64,000 nt of DNA from Bacteroidia bacterium (lineage in GTDB: Bacteria; Bacteroidota; Bacteroidia; B-17B0; Aurantibacillaceae), in NCBI GenBank assembly GCA_016787785.1, contig JAEUTO010000011.1, positions 516,115-580,114 on the forward strand. Reading direction: 5' to 3'. The position numbers were made by a program, and so were the translations under genes. Below, one piece after another: positions 34,722 through 43,257 of the stretch (its first letter is position 1; every line of letters starts with the position of its first letter). Below the pieces are notes generated by a model that was not told where the DNA came from, searched no databases, and was given only the letters and a program-made list of their open reading frames with translations.

Positions 34722-36578
34722 TTACTCCACCACCACTTTCTTCGTAATAGCTGTATTATAATTTCCTTTTATTTTTAAAAGATAAAGGCCTTTGCTTAAT
34801 GCTTGTGTGCTAAAACTAAAAGTGTTTTGTGTTACCTTAACCCAATCGCGCAACAAGGTTGTAATTAATTTGCCTTGTTGGTCGTACAACTCAAAACTTA
34901 AATATTCGGGCTGCGCCAAACTAAGCTCTACACTAAAAATATCTTTTGCAGGATTTGGAAAAACAGTGGCAGAGGCATTGTTTAATGTTACCTCGCTTTT
35001 AATAGTGGTAACAATAAACGGGCTTAAGCCCAACTCTGTTACCCAGGCCCTGTGCGCAAAAGGGTAAGAGCCGCTGTAAAAATAAGTATTGTAACCGCTC
35101 ATCCACACTTTGCCGGGATCGTTATACCTGCGTTGCGAGCCCGAGTAATCGCCCCAACGTTCTTGTGTGGCTGCTAACAGGTTTACATAGGTCGTTCCAT
35201 TTTGTATGCGCAACACCGGCGAAAAATCGCCCAACGCATCTGCCCTCATGGCAGAGGTACCGCCAAATACTTTGTTAGAGCTGTGGTTAAAGGTAAAAAT
35301 AGAAGTATTGTCTGTTGCAGAATTTCCGGCATACGAAATATTGGGGTAAGCAAAATCCATGGTATCATTAAAAATAATATAACCCGTTACGGTTGGACTA
35401 ACGGCCGCGGGATTGTTGATGGTACCATAATAAATTGTTGGTCGGTTATTAACCGGGTGGTTGGTGTTGTGCACATACTGTATCAAACCATTTTCGTAAA
35501 AAGCACCCAAGTTACGACAATCGTTTGTAGCCAATGTTTGTACGGTGTTGGTTTGCCTGCCATCAACCGGTAAATAATAAGGTTGATTTGAAATTAATGC
35601 TTTGGTGGTTACAGTGCCTGTTGGTGCGCCAATGGTATCGGTAACGTTCACTAAAAAAACCGTATCGTTTTGCGAGGCCAAATTACGGTTAGAAATAAAA
35701 TACATGTTTGGCGAATACAATTGGCTTCCACCTTTTACCGGGCATAAATTACGAATGGGCTTGTTGTTGAATTTAATATTAGAGTGTAAAACAGAACCTA
35801 ATGGTAAACCGGCATAACCGCTGTCTTTTTTCATTTGCCAAATTAAGGTTTCGTTAAAACCTGTTTGCCAGGGCTGGTTGTTGTAAAGCAAATTAACAGT
35901 TAAAAATAATTCTTTATTGGTCATGCTTATCATTGGATAATCTGACCACAAATTATTATTTAAAGGGTTACCGGGTAGTGAATACAAATTCCATGCGCCC
36001 GATGGATCGTTGGTTTGCGAAAAGCCAATAATTATTTTACTGGTAGTATCTACAAAGCCAACCAAACACACCAAAACAAAACGGTCTTTTAACGGGTCGT
36101 ACATTACTTTTGGATCGAACTCCTGGTGCAGGCTGTTAATAGGTGTAGTAAAAGCGTTTAAGGATTTAATTGGTGAGTTAACATTTGTAACCGTATTTCT
36201 CACAAAAATATTTGTATTTATTACAGAGATCAGCATGCCACCGTTTGAGATGGCCATATCATTATCGTTAGGTGTGCTTAAACCCCAGGGGTTGGCAACA
36301 AAATTTTGACCAATAGAAAGTGTTGGCAAAACAGCTGCAGCCGCATTAACCTGGCCGGTTTTATAATTTGCAGGATAATTATAGATCTCCATTTTCTCAG
36401 ATCTTTGTTTTGGCATTTCCAGCATCAATAACTTTGGGCTGTAATCTGGTTGGGCGCTGGTATAATTAACTACTGCCTGTCTTTGAAAAGTGAAGGAAGT
36501 TTTTTTGGTTGCAGTTACCTGCGCCATGCCGGAAACTAAAAAAGATACAATAAATAAACTGCTGTATAAAAATTTCAT
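34722..36578 (-). CDS. Secreted beta-rich protein with T9SS sorting domain
   Basis: 618 residues. Signal peptide MKFLYSSLFIVSFLVSGMA. Residues about 80-520 form a propeller-like region with NDNDMAISNGGMLISVINTN, FDPKVMYDPLKDRFVLVCL, IGFSQTNDPSGAWNLY and WSDYPMISMTNKELFLTVN, a pattern common in large secreted proteins of this phylum and without known enzymatic function. The C-terminal 75 residues are a T9SS type A domain (VFPNPAKDIFSVELS ... LYLLKIKGN ... KKVVVE). Surface or secreted. It lies at the right edge of the defence-like region and resembles the core secreted set in composition. Confidence 0.88.
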   Translation of the reverse strand: MKFLYSSLFIVSFLVSGMAQVTATKKTSFTFQRQAVVNYTSAQPDYSPKLLMLEMPKQRSEKMEIYNYPANYKTGQVNAAAAVLPTLSIGQNFVANPWGLSTPNDNDMAISNGGMLISVINTNIFVRNTVTNVNSPIKSLNAFTTPINSLHQEFDPKVMYDPLKDRFVLVCLVGFVDTTSKIIIGFSQTNDPSGAWNLYSLPGNPLNNNLWSDYPMISMTNKELFLTVNLLYNNQPWQTGFNETLIWQMKKDSGYAGLPLGSVLHSNIKFNNKPIRNLCPVKGGSQLYSPNMYFISNRNLASQNDTVFLVNVTDTIGAPTGTVTTKALISNQPYYLPVDGRQTNTVQTLATNDCRNLGAFYENGLIQYVHNTNHPVNNRPTIYYGTINNPAAVSPTVTGYIIFNDTMDFAYPNISYAGNSATDNTSIFTFNHSSNKVFGGTSAMRADALGDFSPVLRIQNGTTYVNLLAATQERWGDYSGSQRRYNDPGKVWMSGYNTYFYSGSYPFAHRAWVTELGLSPFIVTTIKSEVTLNNASATVFPNPAKDIFSVELSLAQPEYLSFELYDQQGKLITTLLRDWVKVTQNTFSFSTQALSKGLYLLKIKGNYNTAITKKVVVE

Positions 36579-36683
36579 GCTAAAAGTTTTTAGTTATCTA
36601 AATGTACAAAAAATTTACTTAGAAGCAAGTTTTTAGTTGGTTTTAGTATTTGAATTACAGTTATCTTTATCAAAAATTTTACA

Positions 36684-37274
36684 ATGGCAACACTTAGTAC
36701 TTATAGCGAAAAAGGCGTTAAATTAACTATCTACATAACTACAGTTGCAGTTTGTGCATTGGTGGTTGTGTTAAATCAAAAATGGATCCCGCATCCTGAT
36801 ACTTTTCCTGATCTTATTTACAAGTTACCCATGGTTAACGCTTTCTTAAACGGCAGCTGTACTATTTTACTTTTGTTTTCTTTATGGGCCATTAAAAAAA
36901 GAAACATACAACTGCATAAAAAATTAAACATTACCGCTTTTATTTTTAGCTCTGTTTTTTTATTGAGTTATGTAACCGCGCATTATTTTATTCCCGATAC
37001 AAAATATGGCGATGTGGATCACGATGGTATTATGAGTGCTGCAGAAAGTGCAGCAGTGAGCGGCATTAAACCCGTTTACATTATTATTTTATTAACGCAT
37101 ATTTTTTTAGCGGTAGCGGTTTTACCAATGATCTTATTATCGTTTTATTATGGTCTAACCGATCAACGCGAGAAACATAAAAAATTAACGCGCTTTAGCT
37201 ATCCTGTTTGGTTATACGTAACGGTAACCGGTGTGGTAGTGTATTTAATGATAGCCCCTTATTATAATTATTAG
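36684..37274 (+). CDS. DUF420 membrane protein with EF-hand-like loop
   Basis: 196 residues, five membrane helices. Matches DUF420: FLNGSCTILLLFSLWAIKK, LHKKLN, FLLSYVTAHYF, ILLTHIFLAVAVLPMILLSF, and the closing YPVWLYVTVTGVVVYLMI. Conserved His near 78, 100 and 138 suit a haem- or copper-handling membrane protein; relatives are linked to cytochrome oxidase assembly. Between helices 3 and 4 lies DVDHDGIMSAAE (110-121), a good EF-hand calcium loop (D1, D3, D5, G6, E12). No cox genes are adjacent here. Confidence 0.88.
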   Translation: MATLSTYSEKGVKLTIYITTVAVCALVVVLNQKWIPHPDTFPDLIYKLPMVNAFLNGSCTILLLFSLWAIKKRNIQLHKKLNITAFIFSSVFLLSYVTAHYFIPDTKYGDVDHDGIMSAAESAAVSGIKPVYIIILLTHIFLAVAVLPMILLSFYYGLTDQREKHKKLTRFSYPVWLYVTVTGVVVYLMIAPYYNY

Positions 37275-37346
37275 TTTAGCGCTTTTCCTAGCTATTATTT
37301 CTCAAAATACGTGTTATTGGGTATTTTTTTGCGAATATACCTTAGC

Positions 37347-37354
37347 TAGTTTTG
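37347..37354 (+). promoter_or_regulatory. Candidate promoter (-7 box)
   Basis: TAGTTTTG matches TAnnTTTG. A TTTG lies at 37328-37331 with a 15-bp spacer, somewhat short for the phylum's usual 17-23. It sits 26 bp before the lipoprotein start. Confidence 0.5.
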
Positions 37355-37380
37355 TACTGAATAACTAATAATATAATAGT

Positions 37381-37917
37381 ATGAAAAAAACAATTTTTCA
37401 AGTATTGAGCGCTGCTCTTTTGATAGCAAGCATTTTAGTGTCATGCAAAAAGAAAGAAACAAGTCCGGAGCCAACACCCGAACCAAGCCCCACTTCAACA
37501 ACCACCGGCGGCACTACAACTGGTAACGGACAGCTTTCGTATAATGACGGAAACAGTATTACGGTAGATTCGGCAAACGCAACCTTGTACACAAATTCGG
37601 TATCTAATCAAAGACATTTGGATGTTTATGGCTTTAAGGCAGGTAAACAGGTGGTTGAATTTCATTTTAAACCTATAACTGGTGCGCAAACCGTTGCACA
37701 AAATTTTAATGGTGCCTGGTTAACGTATTTAACCAACAACGGTCTTTCCTATCCTGGTGATTATTATAATTGTACCTCCGGAAATTTTAGTCTTACCACT
37801 TGCGATACAGTTGGCAATAAGTTGATAGGTACTTTTGATTTTGTTGGAAGTAATTCTGTTAGCACTAAAACCATTACCGCAGGCACAATTAATATTAACA
37901 AAATTAAAAAGCAGTAA
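37381..37917 (+). CDS. Small lipoprotein of unknown function
   Basis: 178 residues. The lipobox ILVSC gives lipidation at C21, followed by KKKETSPEPTPEPSPTSTTTGG, a Pro/Thr/Ser spacer that lifts the domain from the membrane. The domain (about 55-178) is a beta-sandwich-like small module (LDVYGFKAGKQVVEFHFKP ... ITAGTININKIKKQ) that I cannot name. A promoter-like box lies upstream, and a decayed T9SS domain follows its stop. Confidence 0.8.
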   Translation: MKKTIFQVLSAALLIASILVSCKKKETSPEPTPEPSPTSTTTGGTTTGNGQLSYNDGNSITVDSANATLYTNSVSNQRHLDVYGFKAGKQVVEFHFKPITGAQTVAQNFNGAWLTYLTNNGLSYPGDYYNCTSGNFSLTTCDTVGNKLIGTFDFVGSNSVSTKTITAGTININKIKKQ

Positions 37918-38009
37918 AACGTAAAAAACTAAAACTCAAAACATGCGAAGGAGAAATTTCTTTTTAACCCTGACAAGTAAGTTTATTAAGATCAGGTTTA
38001 ATGGAAATT

Positions 38010-38230
38010 GGTGTTAGCTTATTTCCAAAACGGAGCAATCGCAAAAGCATTTTAGCAGAAACTAAAGAGGCAAGTAACCTACAGATAGCCAATTAACTTG
38101 GTGATGTCGTATGCTCCGAAACCATCACAGATCAAAGAACCAACTTAGATGTAGTTTTAAGTTAGGGCATTTATTTAGTGAATGTTTCCTATAAAAAGGC
38201 GCCATTACAAAAAAAATGATCGTTAAACAA
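38010..38230 (+). pseudogene. Relic of a T9SS type A sorting domain
   Basis: Reading frame 38010 gives SLFPKRSNRKSILAETKE, then LQIAN-stop-LGDVVCSETI, TNLDVVLS-stop-GIYLVNVSYKK and PLQKK. A one-base shift at an A8 run (38209-38216) restores MIVKQ. Order and spacing match a full sorting domain (FPNPSxGK, LGxVV, LxxGIYLVxV, KKxIVKQ), but two in-frame stops (TAA 38094, TAG 38163) and one frameshift kill it. The rest of the parent protein is gone. Nothing else is recognisable between 37918 and 38285. Confidence 0.7.
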
Positions 38231-38269
38231 CGAAGTTCCACCTTCAAAGTAGAATAGCTAATTATTAAC

Positions 38270-38277
38270 TAAATTTG
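38270..38277 (+). promoter_or_regulatory. Candidate -7 box 8 bp before a TTG start
   Basis: TAAATTTG is a perfect TAnnTTTG match ending 8 bp before the TTG start codon at 38286. A transcript would begin at or next to the start codon, suggesting a leaderless or near-leaderless message. No clear -33 TTTG. Confidence 0.5.
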
Positions 38278-38285
38278 CGATAGAA

Positions 38286-39686
38286 TTGAAACCCCTATCG
38301 CAAATATTTTTTTTTCTGGCTATTATCGTTACCCTTTTTTCTTGTACGCCAACTTCTGTTAAAGAAGAAACTGTAATTGACGATAAAGAAATTACCTGGA
38401 GCAAACACATTGCACCAATTGTGTATAAAAATTGTTCGCCCTGCCACCGCCCAGGAGAGAGTGGTCCTTTTACATTATTAAATTATGCCGATGCCGTAAA
38501 AAAAGCAAAGCTTATAAAATTTGTTACGCAAACCAACTACATGCCGCCGTGGCCGGCCGACCCAAACTACTCGCACTTTATTGGCGAACGGGTTCTAACC
38601 AAAACAGAAATAGAATTATTAAAGGTTTGGGTAGATACAAAATGTTTACGGGGCGATAGTTTAGCCGAACCAAAGGCGCCAACTTTTTATACCGGTTCTT
38701 ATTTTGGAAAACCCGATCTTGTGGTAAAGGCGCAAAAAGCTTATGCTGTTAAAGGCAACGGCACCGATGCGTTTTTAATTATGAAATACCCTTACGCAAT
38801 TGAAAAAGATACGCTGTTAGATTTTGTAGAGTTTGTTCCCAACCAACGAAAATTAATTCATCATGTAAACGGCCATTTAATTAGTTACGATAGTAAGCGC
38901 TCTTTTAATTATTTAAGCGGCGAGTCTATTCATGAAGATACACGCGCGCAATTGATAGATGTGTATACGCAAATGCATTTGCCTTACACAGATAATTTAC
39001 AACCGCAATTTCCAACACTCACGCCAAATGTTGTTTATTATTTGCCAGGATATATTCCGCCTTCCTATCCAAAACAAATTGGTGGCTATAAGTTTAAAAA
39101 GAACGGTGCTTTTTTATTGAATAATATTCATTATGGGCCAAGTAATAAAGATCTGTTAGATAGCAGTTATATAAATGTGTTTTTTAGAAAAACAGCTATT
39201 GAACGCCCGGTAACTGAGTCGCAGTTGGGCACATTTGGTGTATCTAAAATTGAACCGGAGTTTATTATTCCGCCAAACGAGGTAAAAACATTTCAAACAC
39301 AAACAACGCTGCAACAACCAATTTCAATGCTCTCTGTTAACCCGCACATGCATTTAATTGGAAAAACATTTTGGGCCTTTGCCTTAAAACCAAACGGCGA
39401 TACCATTCCTCTAATTAAAATAAACAAATGGGATTTTAGGTGGCAATATTATTACACCTTTAAACATCCTGTAAAACTGGAAAGAGGCTGCACCATTTTT
39501 GTATACGGTACTTTTGATAATACCAGGAATAATCCCAACAATCCTTTTTCTCCGCCTCAAAGTATTACACAGGGTAATGGCGTAGAAAGTATGAAGACCA
39601 GCGAAGAAATGTTCCAGTTTATTTATACTTACGTTCCCTATAAAGCCGGGGATGAGACCATAGACCTGGATCCCGGGGCAAACTAA
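38286..39686 (+). CDS. Lipoprotein with cytochrome c motif and type II copper monooxygenase-like domain
   Basis: 466 residues from a TTG codon; no ATG precedes the lipobox (TLFSC, C20). A haem c site C50-S-P-C53-H54 is followed by YMPPWPADP, whose Met is a likely distal ligand. The C-terminal part resembles the peptidylglycine monooxygenase-like fold: RKLIHHVNGH, the H-x-H motif NPHMHLIGK, and a late Met in EEMFQFIY. These would form CuM and, less clearly, CuH sites. By family it hydroxylates a C-H bond using copper, with electrons possibly delivered by the fused haem. Substrate unknown. Probably periplasm-facing, membrane-anchored. Confidence 0.85.
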   Translation: MKPLSQIFFFLAIIVTLFSCTPTSVKEETVIDDKEITWSKHIAPIVYKNCSPCHRPGESGPFTLLNYADAVKKAKLIKFVTQTNYMPPWPADPNYSHFIGERVLTKTEIELLKVWVDTKCLRGDSLAEPKAPTFYTGSYFGKPDLVVKAQKAYAVKGNGTDAFLIMKYPYAIEKDTLLDFVEFVPNQRKLIHHVNGHLISYDSKRSFNYLSGESIHEDTRAQLIDVYTQMHLPYTDNLQPQFPTLTPNVVYYLPGYIPPSYPKQIGGYKFKKNGAFLLNNIHYGPSNKDLLDSSYINVFFRKTAIERPVTESQLGTFGVSKIEPEFIIPPNEVKTFQTQTTLQQPISMLSVNPHMHLIGKTFWAFALKPNGDTIPLIKINKWDFRWQYYYTFKHPVKLERGCTIFVYGTFDNTRNNPNNPFSPPQSITQGNGVESMKTSEEMFQFIYTYVPYKAGDETIDLDPGAN

Positions 39687-39786
39687 AGAAATTGTTGCAC
39701 CTTAAGATCTAATTATTTATCTTAGTTGTTTAGTTAAAACTCTTTTTTTACGCGAAAATCTAAAAGCATTTAAATTAATACAGAAT

Positions 39787-42700
39787 ATGAAAAAAATTAT
39801 CCTTCAAGCAGTGCTGTTTTTTGTGGCGTTAAACATTAGCGCACAAGTACCCGGCGATACTATTGTTATAAAAGCATTTAAGTACGGCAGCACAACACGC
39901 GATACCGTAATTAATTTTCCAAACACCAGTTTAACCTATGAAAAAATTATTTTAAAATATAACATGCGTTGCAAAAACGCATTGATCTCTACGCAATCTG
40001 CCCCTAATCAAGGTTGCGGCGAGTGGGATTATTCGTGCAATACATACATAGTAGACTCTTCAAAAATTGAGACCGATCTTAATCTTCAACCGAGTCACGT
40101 AATTTCAAATTTCACGGGTACCGTTTTTCCTTATGTGACACAGCCTGTTTATGATTATTATAATTACAGCCAAAGCAATGTTGTTTTAAATAATATTGTG
40201 TCAGAAACACAACACACTGTTGGTGTTGGTTCAACCGCTGTTCCAAATTTGTTGAAGTCAGATGAGAAGTCGGGAAAATCGCAGATCTTATACACAGCTG
40301 CAGAATTAACCACAGCCGGGTTTGTTGCCGGTAATATTGATGGTATTTTATTAAATGTTGCAAATGCAGGTGGTGGCGTTAACTTTTTTAAAGTTGGCAT
40401 ACAACACAGCAGCGCAACAACTTTAAACTCTGGCACAGTTACTTTAACGGGTTTTACAAATGTGTTCAATCAAAATTTTTCTTTTGTTAATGGAAGCAAC
40501 CGTCTTCAATTTCACACACCATTTGTTTGGAATGGTACAAGCAATGTATTGATTGAATTTTCTTTCACCAACACCAACCCAAGCACACCAATTGTTTTTA
40601 ACGGGGCAAGTTCAGCTTCAGTAATGGCGTTGTACGCAAAAAATAACTATGCGCTTGATCTTTCTGCTTTAGGGCATTCATATCTAAATACCTCCATGCT
40701 TTCAACCGTTAACAATCAAATAACAGTGGCGTTTTGGGCCTATGGTAATTCGGCACAATTGCCAACCAACACCTCTTTATTAGAAGGGTATTCTGCAAAC
40801 GTTAACCAACGTAATTTAAATTTGCATTTACCCTGGAGCGATAACAACATGTATTTTGATGCCGGTTACAGTGCCGGTGGTTATGATAGGATAAATAAAG
40901 TTGCAACTGCTGCAGAGCAGGGTGGACAATGGAATCACTGGGCATTTACAAAAAATGCAACTACAGGTGATATGAAAATTTATTTAAATGGTTTATTGTG
41001 GAGCTCAGGTACAGGAAAAACAAAACCTATGTCCATCTTAACCTTGATACTTGGTAAAGATGCTTTACTGGCAAACAATCTTAATTACAAAGGCAAGATC
41101 AACGAATTCTCTATCTGGGATAAAGAATTATCATTGGTTGATATTCAATCCTGGATGAATAAATCTATTGATGCAACCCATCCGTTCTATTCAAATTTAG
41201 TTGCTTATTATAAAATGAATGAAGGCACAGGATTAAACATTAACGATTCAAAGAACAGTTTGGTTTCTACCGGTGTTAATTTACAATGGACCTACGATCG
41301 TGGAAATAATTTAAAACGCTCTTTTTCTGAAACAACGATCAGACCAAACATTGTTTTCTTAAAAGGAACTTACGCGTTAACAACTACAACGGTTATTACT
41401 AAAGATTCAGTAGCACGTAACCCAAATGTAGTTCAGCAATATTCTATAACATCAAATGCTACATTAACACCCATGACGCATGATGCTGTCGTTCTATCAT
41501 CCACATCTAATTTATATGCAACAACACCAAGTAATATTTACAATGGCGATCTGAATACGTTAACCGGAACGCTTGCAATAACACCAACAGGAACAATAAA
41601 CATCACTAATTTAAATTACTACAAACGTTATCCTTTTTATAATGAGATCATGTCTTTTGTAACGCCTTATGGCAAGGGCCTTGATCTTGGCGTAAACGGC
41701 AAAACCTGGTATTATAATGTAACAGATTTTACACCATTGTTGAATGGACAAAAAAGATTATTAATGACCATGGGCGGCGAGAATCAGGAACAAATGGACC
41801 TTGATTTTATTTTTATTGTTGGTACACCTCCAAGAAATGTGCTGGAGTTTAAACAATTATGGCAAGGTGGCGCCCGTTATGGCGGCGTGCCAATTCAAAG
41901 CATCACAAACAACACGCGCTTTGAACCACAAAATGTTTTAATGCACGCGGGTGGTCAAAGCTTCAAACTACGCTCTACCATTACTGGCCACGGTGCGCAG
42001 GGTGAATTTCAGCAAAACGGCGGACAGGTAAATCACTTATTTAATATCAACGGCGGGTCTTACGAGTTGAGTTGGATCGTGTCGCAGGAATGTTCCAAAA
42101 ATCCTGTTTATCCGCAAGGTGGCACCTGGGTTTACGACAGACAAGGCTGGTGTCCTGGTCAGGCTTCTTTATTAAAGGAAGCATATATTACCGCTTCTGT
42201 AACAGCGGGTTCAACGGCAACATTAGATTATCATACTTCCGGTCCGCCTTCTCCATCAGGCGATTATCGTTATATAGTTGCCAACCAATTGGTAACTTAT
42301 GGTGCAGCAAATCACACAAATGATGCGGCTATTATTGATGTATTTTCGCCAAGCAATAAAGTTTTGTATTCAAGACATAATCCTATTTGCTCCAACCCGG
42401 TTATTGTTGTAAAAAATACAGGCTCATCAAATCTAACAAGCCTTGATATTGAATATTGGGTAAATAACGCTACCACAAAACAAACTTATAACTGGACTGG
42501 TAATTTAGCATTTATGGATACGACAAGCATTTCTTTACCTGTAAATACGTTGTGGCAATCGGGTATTACACCAACCAATAATAAATTTAATGTAGAGATC
42601 AAAAAAGCAAATTCAGTTGTAGATGATTATTCGTTCAATAATATTTACAGCTCTCCATTTGTTGTTCCCGAAGTTGTTCCTGATCATTTTTCTATAGAAT

Positions 42701-43257
42701 TTAAAACAAATAATAACCCTTTCAGTAACACATATAAACTTATCGATGCGCAGGGTAACATTGTAGGACAAAGTAATTTTACTACTGCAAATACTGTGTA
42801 CGAAGATTATTACATTTTAGATGGTTGTTATACTTTAATAGTGGACGATTCCGGTAACGATGGATTATCGTGGTGGGCCAACACCGCTCAGGGATCTGGC
42901 TATGTAAGGTTAAAAGATAATTTTGCCGCAGTATTTAAAACATTTCAACCTGATTTTGGCTGGGGCTTTGAATACAGTTTTACAACTAACGGACCTTTAT
43001 CTGTAAGAGAAAATAATTTAAGCGCATTCCTTAATTTATATCCAAACCCTGCACAAAATAAATTTACGCTGGAAGGATCAGAATTAGAAGGCGCACAAAT
43101 TCAAATTACAAATGTATTAGGGCAAACTGTTACGGTTCCATTCACAAAGAAAAATGACGCAATGGAGTTTAATACAAGTTCAATTACGAGAGGAATTTAT
43201 TTTGTAACCATCACTAAGAATGGAGATACGGTTACTAAAAAGGTAGTTATTAATTAA
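39787..43257 (+). CDS. Secreted PNGase F-like glycoamidase with LamG insertion and T9SS domain
   Basis: 1156 residues; signal peptide MKKIILQAVLFFVALNISA. The first half-domain (about 22-100) has FKYGSTTRDTVINFP, KIILKYNMRC and GCGEWDYSCNTYI, the PNGase F N-domain pattern. A LamG/concanavalin domain (about 285-470; ITVAFWAYG, HWAFTKNATTGDMKIYLNG, GKINEFSIWDKEL) is inserted. The second PNGase part follows (about 610-830): RYPFYNEIMSFVTPYGKGLDLG, WYYNVTDFTPLL and CPGQASLLKE. A T9SS domain ends it (LYPNPAQNKFTLEG ... KKVVIN). Expected activity is release of N-glycans from glycoproteins; catalytic acidic residues need alignment. Its stop overlaps the convergent chitinase stop. Confidence 0.88.
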   Translation: MKKIILQAVLFFVALNISAQVPGDTIVIKAFKYGSTTRDTVINFPNTSLTYEKIILKYNMRCKNALISTQSAPNQGCGEWDYSCNTYIVDSSKIETDLNLQPSHVISNFTGTVFPYVTQPVYDYYNYSQSNVVLNNIVSETQHTVGVGSTAVPNLLKSDEKSGKSQILYTAAELTTAGFVAGNIDGILLNVANAGGGVNFFKVGIQHSSATTLNSGTVTLTGFTNVFNQNFSFVNGSNRLQFHTPFVWNGTSNVLIEFSFTNTNPSTPIVFNGASSASVMALYAKNNYALDLSALGHSYLNTSMLSTVNNQITVAFWAYGNSAQLPTNTSLLEGYSANVNQRNLNLHLPWSDNNMYFDAGYSAGGYDRINKVATAAEQGGQWNHWAFTKNATTGDMKIYLNGLLWSSGTGKTKPMSILTLILGKDALLANNLNYKGKINEFSIWDKELSLVDIQSWMNKSIDATHPFYSNLVAYYKMNEGTGLNINDSKNSLVSTGVNLQWTYDRGNNLKRSFSETTIRPNIVFLKGTYALTTTTVITKDSVARNPNVVQQYSITSNATLTPMTHDAVVLSSTSNLYATTPSNIYNGDLNTLTGTLAITPTGTINITNLNYYKRYPFYNEIMSFVTPYGKGLDLGVNGKTWYYNVTDFTPLLNGQKRLLMTMGGENQEQMDLDFIFIVGTPPRNVLEFKQLWQGGARYGGVPIQSITNNTRFEPQNVLMHAGGQSFKLRSTITGHGAQGEFQQNGGQVNHLFNINGGSYELSWIVSQECSKNPVYPQGGTWVYDRQGWCPGQASLLKEAYITASVTAGSTATLDYHTSGPPSPSGDYRYIVANQLVTYGAANHTNDAAIIDVFSPSNKVLYSRHNPICSNPVIVVKNTGSSNLTSLDIEYWVNNATTKQTYNWTGNLAFMDTTSISLPVNTLWQSGITPTNNKFNVEIKKANSVVDDYSFNNIYSSPFVVPEVVPDHFSIEFKTNNNPFSNTYKLIDAQGNIVGQSNFTTANTVYEDYYILDGCYTLIVDDSGNDGLSWWANTAQGSGYVRLKDNFAAVFKTFQPDFGWGFEYSFTTNGPLSVRENNLSAFLNLYPNPAQNKFTLEGSELEGAQIQITNVLGQTVTVPFTKKNDAMEFNTSSITRGIYFVTITKNGDTVTKKVVIN

